Shown here: one piece after another, positions 6,292 through 10,170 of the stretch
Position numbering within the stretch: the first letter of the stretch is position 1
How the letters are laid out: every line of letters begins with the position of its first letter
NCBI GenBank assembly: GCA_013331515.1
Contig: DUGG01000082.1
Coordinates: 1,091 to 11,260 of the forward strand
Length of the DNA stretch: 10,170 bases
Source: Candidatus Woesearchaeota archaeon
GTDB taxonomy: Archaea; Nanobdellota; Nanobdellia; Woesearchaeales; UBA10216
Direction of reading: 5' to 3'
Program-made: the position numbers and the translations under genes
Notes under the pieces: generated by a model
The model's input: only the letters and a program-made list of their open reading frames with translations
Told to the model about the DNA's origin: nothing
Database searches by the model: none

Positions 6292-7191
6292 GTGGTGAAC
6301 GCGATTGTCACGATGCCGCCGTATGCGCCATACCTTCGCGAGGTGCTGGCGCATCCGATTGTGTCAGGCATACGTTTCAACACAGTAATGCCGGTCAGGA
6401 ATCTTGAAGAAACAGTAAAACAACTTGCTGGTGAAGCAGCCACCCAGGGAAAGGAATTATGGGTTGACCTCAAGTGCAGGCAGCTTCGCATCAGGGCATA
6501 CGCCGTGCCACCATTCACTGAAATCGAGCTGACGCACAACATCAGCGTTGACCCAGGCGCCCGGGCTTATTTTTCCGATGGCAGGGAAAGCGCAACCGTC
6601 GTTGCAGCCAACGGCAACAAGCTCATCATGCTTGAAGGGCCAAAGCGGGTCGTCGGGCCAGGAGAATCAGTGAGCATACCCCACCCCTCGCTAAAGGTTG
6701 AAGGCTACTTAACTGATACTGACAAGCAATACGTGGAAGCCGGACTCAGAATAGGGTTGCATAATTACCTGCTTTCCTTTGTAGAAGGAAGCGCGGATAT
6801 TGAAGGAATCAAGCGACTGGACCCTGCTGCGGCAGTGATAGAAAAGATTGAATCACTCGCCGGATTGAACTATGTCGAGAACGAGTGGCACGGCGGCAGG
6901 CTCATGGCAGCAAGGGGTGATTTGTACATGCAGGTGAGCAAGCCACACCATATGCTGCGCGCGCTGGAGCAGGTAATCAGCAAGGATAAAAACGCTGTCG
7001 TTGCCTCGCGGATATTTCCATCGCTTGTCGAGAGCCTTGAGCCGTCCTGCCAGGACATCGGGGATGTGGACAACCTGCTCCGCATGGGATACCGGACGTT
7101 CATGTTTGGCGATGACATCTGCTTCAGGAGGGATTCCATCATGAGCGGTCTCAACCTGCTGCGGGCGGTTGCTGAGAGGTATGAAAAATGA
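6292..7191 (+). CDS. Pyruvate-kinase-like TIM-barrel protein lacking the C domain
   Basis: A 299-residue protein that follows pyruvate kinase through the A (TIM barrel) and B domains but ends where the regulatory C domain would begin; usual pyruvate kinases have about 470 residues. Family landmarks: SGIRFN at 25-30 (Arg and Asn of RxNxSH), VDLKCRQLRIR at 58-68 (DxKGPxIR), a B-like insert at about 70-138 ending in GPGESVSIP, LTDTDKQYVEAG at 140-151, LSFVEGSADI at 161-170, IEKIES at 183-188 (K185 as catalytic Lys, E187 as metal ligand), and AARGDL at 206-211 (D210 as metal ligand). Departures: the Ser-His after RxN is Val-Met, and the ATQ Thr is Ser (ASR at 238-240). It may be a minimal pyruvate kinase or, more likely given these changes and its neighbours, an enzyme acting on another phosphoenolpyruvate or keto-acid substrate. 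Its stop overlaps the next start by 4 nt. Confidence 0.75.
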   Translation: MVNAIVTMPPYAPYLREVLAHPIVSGIRFNTVMPVRNLEETVKQLAGEAATQGKELWVDLKCRQLRIRAYAVPPFTEIELTHNISVDPGARAYFSDGRESATVVAANGNKLIMLEGPKRVVGPGESVSIPHPSLKVEGYLTDTDKQYVEAGLRIGLHNYLLSFVEGSADIEGIKRLDPAAAVIEKIESLAGLNYVENEWHGGRLMAARGDLYMQVSKPHHMLRALEQVISKDKNAVVASRIFPSLVESLEPSCQDIGDVDNLLRMGYRTFMFGDDICFRRDSIMSGLNLLRAVAERYEK

Positions 7192-8576
7192 GCCGCAAGC
7201 AGATGGAGTCACAGGCACAAACACCTGAGCCGGAACAGGTTTTCAACCGGGGCATTGAGTTGCACCATTATGCAAATACGGCATACCCCCTGAACGGCGT
7301 AAGGGTGTGGAAAGATTTCAGGGTTAAAAATTCGGCAATTGACAGTGCCGTTGAAAGCGCATGGAAGGATGTCAACGAACTGGGGTTGTACGTGCACATT
7401 CCTTTTTGTGACAAAAGATGCATGTACTGCGAATACGCTGTCTTGTCTGGGGAGGAAGCAGAACAGAAGGAAGATTACATTGAGCTTGTTCTCAGCGAAA
7501 TAGCAAAATACAGGGAAATTTTTGGCGGCAGCTCGAAGACTGCCGTTGGCCTTGACATTGGAGGCGGGACGCCAACTTTGGCGCCTGCGGGAAGCCTGGA
7601 GCGCGTTGTTGCTGCCGTGCTGGGCGGGTATACCCTTGCAGGCACATTTGGAATGAGCATTGAGACTACCCCGATAATTGCAGCTGATTTGCAGAAGTTG
7701 CGGGACATACGGTCACTGGGGATAGAAAGGATCAGCATGGGAGTCCAGACAATAAACCCGCAACTGCTCAGGAGCGTTGGAAGAGCAAACAACACGGCAA
7801 GGATAATACAGCAATCTGTGCATAACATCCGGGAAGCAGGCTTCAATAAGTTCAACATTGATATCATGTATGGGCTTCCACGGCAAACTGTTGAAAGCTT
7901 CCTCGCTACAGCAGAATTCGTGGCCCGGTTGGGCCCTGATTACATAACGCTTTACAGGACCAGGCTCAAAGGGACCAGGTTGGAGCACGAAACCCGGCTC
8001 GTGACGCTGGACCAGGTGAACGCACAGTACGCCGCCGCTTTCGGGCTGCTTACAGCCAGCGGTTATGATGCAAACCTCGGCAAAAACACCTTTAGCAAAG
8101 TCAACGGCGACCCCGGCACAAGCGCTTATCTTACGCGGAGGGTAATTGACGGCCTGCCATACCTCGGAATGGGGCTCGCCGCACAGTCACTCGCGGACGG
8201 CGCGCTCTACTACAATGATGGTGCCGCGTCAAAGCAAATGGTGCAATACAGGAAACAGGTCCTGGGCGGCCATTTCCCCGTACAGGACCTGTATCTCCTG
8301 CCGCCAGAGGAAATAATGGCCAAGATGATAAGCGTATCATTCTACTTCGGATACATAAACAAGGACGCCTTCCAAAGGAAGTTTGGCGTGCGGCTTGAAG
8401 ACCAGTTTCCGGACGAGGTTGACTTCCTTGTCGGGAAAGGGCTGATGAAGCACTCAGGCCAGCTCTTTCAGCTGACAAATGAGGGGAAAGACGCCATAAA
8501 CGGGGTGATTCCGCTGTTCTACTCCTCCGGCTCAAAAAGGAATCTCATGACGTACACGAGGGACGCGCATGTATGA
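7188..8576 (+). CDS. HemN/HemW-like radical SAM protein
   Basis: A 462-residue cytosolic protein. YVHIPFCDKRCMYC carries the CxxxCxxC [4Fe-4S] ligands C74, C78 and C81. These are followed by GGGTPT (125-130), ISMGVQTINPQLLRSVGRANN (182-202) and NIDIMYGLPRQT (223-234), all in the order of the coproporphyrinogen oxidase-like family, and by a C-terminal winged-helix-like region (GLMKHSGQLFQLTNEGKDAING). A roughly 65-residue leader precedes the cluster, closer to HemN than HemW in layout, but the fourth Cys of HemN (CxxCxC) is missing. The HNxxYW heme-binding motif of HemW is also absent from the region before PYLGMGLAAQS. It should cleave S-adenosylmethionine to start a radical reaction, but neither haem synthesis nor haem chaperoning is supported. 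It overlaps both neighbours (ATGA at 7188; 8 nt at its end), which implies coupled translation with the pyruvate-kinase-like and second radical SAM genes. Confidence 0.88.
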   Translation: MSRKQMESQAQTPEPEQVFNRGIELHHYANTAYPLNGVRVWKDFRVKNSAIDSAVESAWKDVNELGLYVHIPFCDKRCMYCEYAVLSGEEAEQKEDYIELVLSEIAKYREIFGGSSKTAVGLDIGGGTPTLAPAGSLERVVAAVLGGYTLAGTFGMSIETTPIIAADLQKLRDIRSLGIERISMGVQTINPQLLRSVGRANNTARIIQQSVHNIREAGFNKFNIDIMYGLPRQTVESFLATAEFVARLGPDYITLYRTRLKGTRLEHETRLVTLDQVNAQYAAAFGLLTASGYDANLGKNTFSKVNGDPGTSAYLTRRVIDGLPYLGMGLAAQSLADGALYYNDGAASKQMVQYRKQVLGGHFPVQDLYLLPPEEIMAKMISVSFYFGYINKDAFQRKFGVRLEDQFPDEVDFLVGKGLMKHSGQLFQLTNEGKDAINGVIPLFYSSGSKRNLMTYTRDAHV

Positions 8577-9300
8577 CTACGCCAACATTCTGTTTACCGG
8601 CAAGTGCAACCTGGATTGCTACGAATGCATTGGCAAGTCCCCGCAACTGCAGGGTCTCAAGGCCAATACGGCAACTTTCCCCCTGCGAAACATTGACGCC
8701 CTCATTGGGATGGTCAACAGGCACAGCATAAAAGACCTCGCGTTCACTGGAACCAACGTTGACCCTCAGCTCTACAGGTATGAAAAGGAGTTTATTGTCT
8801 ACGTAAGGGAGCGCCTGACCTTTCCTGCCAGCCTCTCGCTCCACACCAATGGGCTCCTTGCCCTCAGAAAGCTTGACGAGTTCAACAGCTACGACAAGGC
8901 ATCGGTCTCCTTCCCTTCGTATAACCCCGGCACATACGCCGCGGTGACAGGAAGAAGAAAGCAGCCGGACATACAGGCAATCCTGAAGGCCGCTTCCATA
9001 CCCGTAAAGCTGTCAATGCTCGTCACACCGCACAACGCCGGAGAAATCAGCGATTATATAAGCCAAAGCGCAGAGCTTGGTGTGAAACGGATAGTCATCA
9101 GGAAGCTGAAGGGGCGTGAACATGAATTCCCGCTGGAAAGCCTTCCGCCGTTTGCAGGCCGGCAGCCAGCCAGCGAGGTATTTGGCTGGCAAGTCCACCA
9201 CATTGACGGCATTGAAGTGACTATTTGCAGCTTTGACAACTCAACAGCGAAGGGGCTGTTCCTGTTTTCGGATGGAAGGCTTGAGGAGAGGCTGGTATAG
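8569..9300 (+). CDS. Small radical SAM protein
   Basis: A 243-residue radical SAM domain with little added. The [4Fe-4S] motif CNLDCYEC gives C13, C17 and C20. LAFTGTNVDPQLY at 57-69 stands where many family members have the GGEP SAM-binding loop, LSLHTNGLL at 89-97 is the next strand, and LGVKRIVIRKL at 170-180 a late barrel strand. The end (ICSFDNSTAKGLFLFSDGRLEE) resembles the tail of MoaA-like enzymes, but there is no cysteine-rich SPASM or second-cluster domain; one extra Cys at 220 is isolated. The ATG at 8569 lies within the end of the previous radical SAM gene, with GAGGG just upstream. The stop is followed directly by the next ATG, so coupled translation is likely. The reaction is unknown. 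The overlap with another radical SAM gene suggests consecutive steps or a complex. Confidence 0.85.
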   Translation: MYDYANILFTGKCNLDCYECIGKSPQLQGLKANTATFPLRNIDALIGMVNRHSIKDLAFTGTNVDPQLYRYEKEFIVYVRERLTFPASLSLHTNGLLALRKLDEFNSYDKASVSFPSYNPGTYAAVTGRRKQPDIQAILKAASIPVKLSMLVTPHNAGEISDYISQSAELGVKRIVIRKLKGREHEFPLESLPPFAGRQPASEVFGWQVHHIDGIEVTICSFDNSTAKGLFLFSDGRLEERLV

Positions 9301-10095
9301 ATGCTGGAAAAAGAGCTCAAGGTCACATGCGACCTGGCGGTAAGAGGGGGGAGTATGCTGCTCAGCACCCGCGGCAAAAACCCATTGACAGAAATAAAGC
9401 CTGACGGGAGCATCACCATGAATGCCGACAAGGCGCTCTCAGAATTCTTGGCAAGCGAACTGGCAAAATGCTTTCCATCATACGGGCTGCTGGATGAGGA
9501 AAGCCCACAGCCAGACACCAGGAATAAGCACGAACTTTGTTGGGTGACTGACCCGCTTGAGAGCACAATCAGCTATTCCCTTGGCATGGACACATTCGGA
9601 ATCCTGATTGGCTTAATGAAAAATTTCCGGCCTGTGCTTGGCGTATCTTACCGCCCAGCCACAGGGGAGCTGGCGTATGCAGCGGTTGGAAAAGGAGCAT
9701 ACCAGGCCAGTCCTGCAGGAAAAAGGGCCTTGCACGTTTCACCTTCAGGCAGCATTGACGTCCTAGTCAGCATGTTCAGGAAATCCCCTGAATTAGATGC
9801 CTTGCTGCAGCTGGTTGGCCCGGCACGGGTACGGCAAATGCCAAGCTCTTTCAAGGCGATAGAAATTGCCAAAGGGAACGCCACCTTGTTTTTGTCCGCT
9901 CCAGAAACAACGATGAACCTTTGGGACTTATGCGCACCGCAAATAATACTTGAAGAAGCCGGAGGACGGATGACATACATTTCCGGAAGCCCAGTAGACT
10001 ATGCTGGCAACCTGACTGTCAAGGAAGGCGTCGTGGCATCAAACGGCACGATTCACGACTACGTCATTGGAAAGCTGCGGGGTGTGCTGCGATGA
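9301..10095 (+). CDS. Inositol-monophosphatase/CysQ-family phosphatase
   Basis: A 264-residue member of the Mg-dependent, lithium-sensitive phosphatase family (IMPase, fructose-1,6-bisphosphatase, 3'-phosphoadenosine 5'-phosphate phosphatase CysQ, and in archaea NADP phosphatase). Visible: KPDGSITMNADKA at 33-45 (the CysQ-like KxDxSxxTxAD segment), LLDEES at 63-68 (metal-binding Glu), WVTDPLEST at 81-89, and NLWDLCAPQIILEEAGG at 206-222 with metal ligand D209. The core signature DPxDGT reads DPLEST: the second metal-binding Asp is Glu and the Gly is Ser. Glu may still bind metal, so activity may be altered rather than lost. The ATG at 9301 immediately follows the previous TAG; GAGGAG at 9283-9288 is a distant ribosome site, so initiation probably depends on coupling. 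Next to an ADP-ribosylglycohydrolase and downstream of NAD genes, a phosphorylated nucleotide such as NADP or a phospho-ADP-ribose is an attractive but unproved substrate. Confidence 0.85.
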   Translation: MLEKELKVTCDLAVRGGSMLLSTRGKNPLTEIKPDGSITMNADKALSEFLASELAKCFPSYGLLDEESPQPDTRNKHELCWVTDPLESTISYSLGMDTFGILIGLMKNFRPVLGVSYRPATGELAYAAVGKGAYQASPAGKRALHVSPSGSIDVLVSMFRKSPELDALLQLVGPARVRQMPSSFKAIEIAKGNATLFLSAPETTMNLWDLCAPQIILEEAGGRMTYISGSPVDYAGNLTVKEGVVASNGTIHDYVIGKLRGVLR

Positions 10096-10170
10096 CAAAC
10101 GAACGCTACATTGCAACGCTTGCAGGATGCGCGATTGGTGATACGCTCGGGATGCCATTGGAAGGCCTTA
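10092..10170 (+). CDS. ADP-ribosylglycohydrolase, N-terminal fragment
   Basis: Only the first 26 codons are in the window; the gene runs off the right edge. The translated start, MTNERYIATLAGCAIGDTLG followed by MPLEG, carries the GxxxGDxLGxPxE signature that opens the DraG/ARH family of ADP-ribosylglycohydrolases, where the GD region contributes to the dinuclear Mg site. Members remove ADP-ribose from arginine, serine, nucleic acids or small molecules. ATGA overlap with the previous stop, plus GGGGTG at 10079-10084, supports the start and cotranscription with the phosphatase. The catalytic residues further on cannot be checked. Related family members include enzymes of other specificity, so the substrate is open. 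Confidence 0.78.
   Translation, partial: MTNERYIATLAGCAIGDTLGMPLEGL

Noticed and set aside
7188..8576. Calling this gene coproporphyrinogen III oxidase or HemW
   Set aside because: It lacks both HemN's fourth cluster-region Cys and HemW's HNxxYW motif, and no haem genes are nearby.
9054..9566. Antisense open frame (170 codons) across the radical SAM and phosphatase genes
   Set aside because: Low-complexity Ser-rich translation, spans two conserved sense genes, no independent support.
1..10170. Mobile element, CRISPR array, tRNA or phage insertion
   Set aside because: No transposase, integrase, long terminal repeats, spaced direct repeats or tRNA-like cloverleaf was seen, and base composition appears even throughout.

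Overview
The window is a densely packed stretch of genes, all on the + strand and mostly overlapping or a few bases apart; the largest gap is 49 nt. No tRNA, rRNA, CRISPR array or transposon is visible. The organism is most likely an archaeon. The pointers are a NadM-type (archaeal-type) nicotinamide-mononucleotide adenylyltransferase domain, frequent AGG/AUA codons, GTG start use and GGAGGTGA Shine-Dalgarno sites. This is an inference: NadM also occurs in some bacteria, and the long NadA and glutaminase-type NadE are found in both domains. Base composition looks even across the window, with no sign of a recent insertion.

Region A (1-4379) is an NAD block: the 3' end of an isochorismatase/nicotinamidase-like cysteine hydrolase, glutamine-dependent NAD synthetase (nadE), a Nudix + NadM fusion protein, and quinolinate synthase (nadA). 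Together they could supply quinolinate, adenylylate the mononucleotide, amidate deamido-NAD and hydrolyse ADP-ribose. NadB or aspartate dehydrogenase, NadC and a nicotinate phosphoribosyltransferase are not in the window.

Region B (4412-6257) is a signalling pair: a Hanks-type Ser/Thr protein kinase followed by a cytosolic von Willebrand factor A (VWA) protein with a metal-binding site. A near-identical small palindrome (CATAGC, 4-nt loop, GCTAT) lies just before each of these two genes.

Region C (6292-10170) is a run of metabolic genes, translationally coupled by overlaps from the second onward: a pyruvate-kinase-like barrel protein lacking the regulatory C domain, a HemN/HemW-like radical SAM protein, a small second radical SAM protein, an inositol-monophosphatase/CysQ-family phosphatase, and the start of an ADP-ribosylglycohydrolase.

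The link between A and C is ADP-ribose/NAD chemistry: NAD synthesis and a Nudix ADP-ribose hydrolase at one end, an ADP-ribosylglycohydrolase and a nucleotide-type phosphatase at the other, with a kinase/VWA pair between. Several enzymes depart from family signatures at catalytic or near-catalytic positions (Nudix box, NadM HxGH, IMPase DPxDGT, pyruvate kinase SH and ATQ, HemW HNxxYW). This suggests that at least region C performs a non-standard pathway. The function of that pathway cannot be read from the sequence alone.
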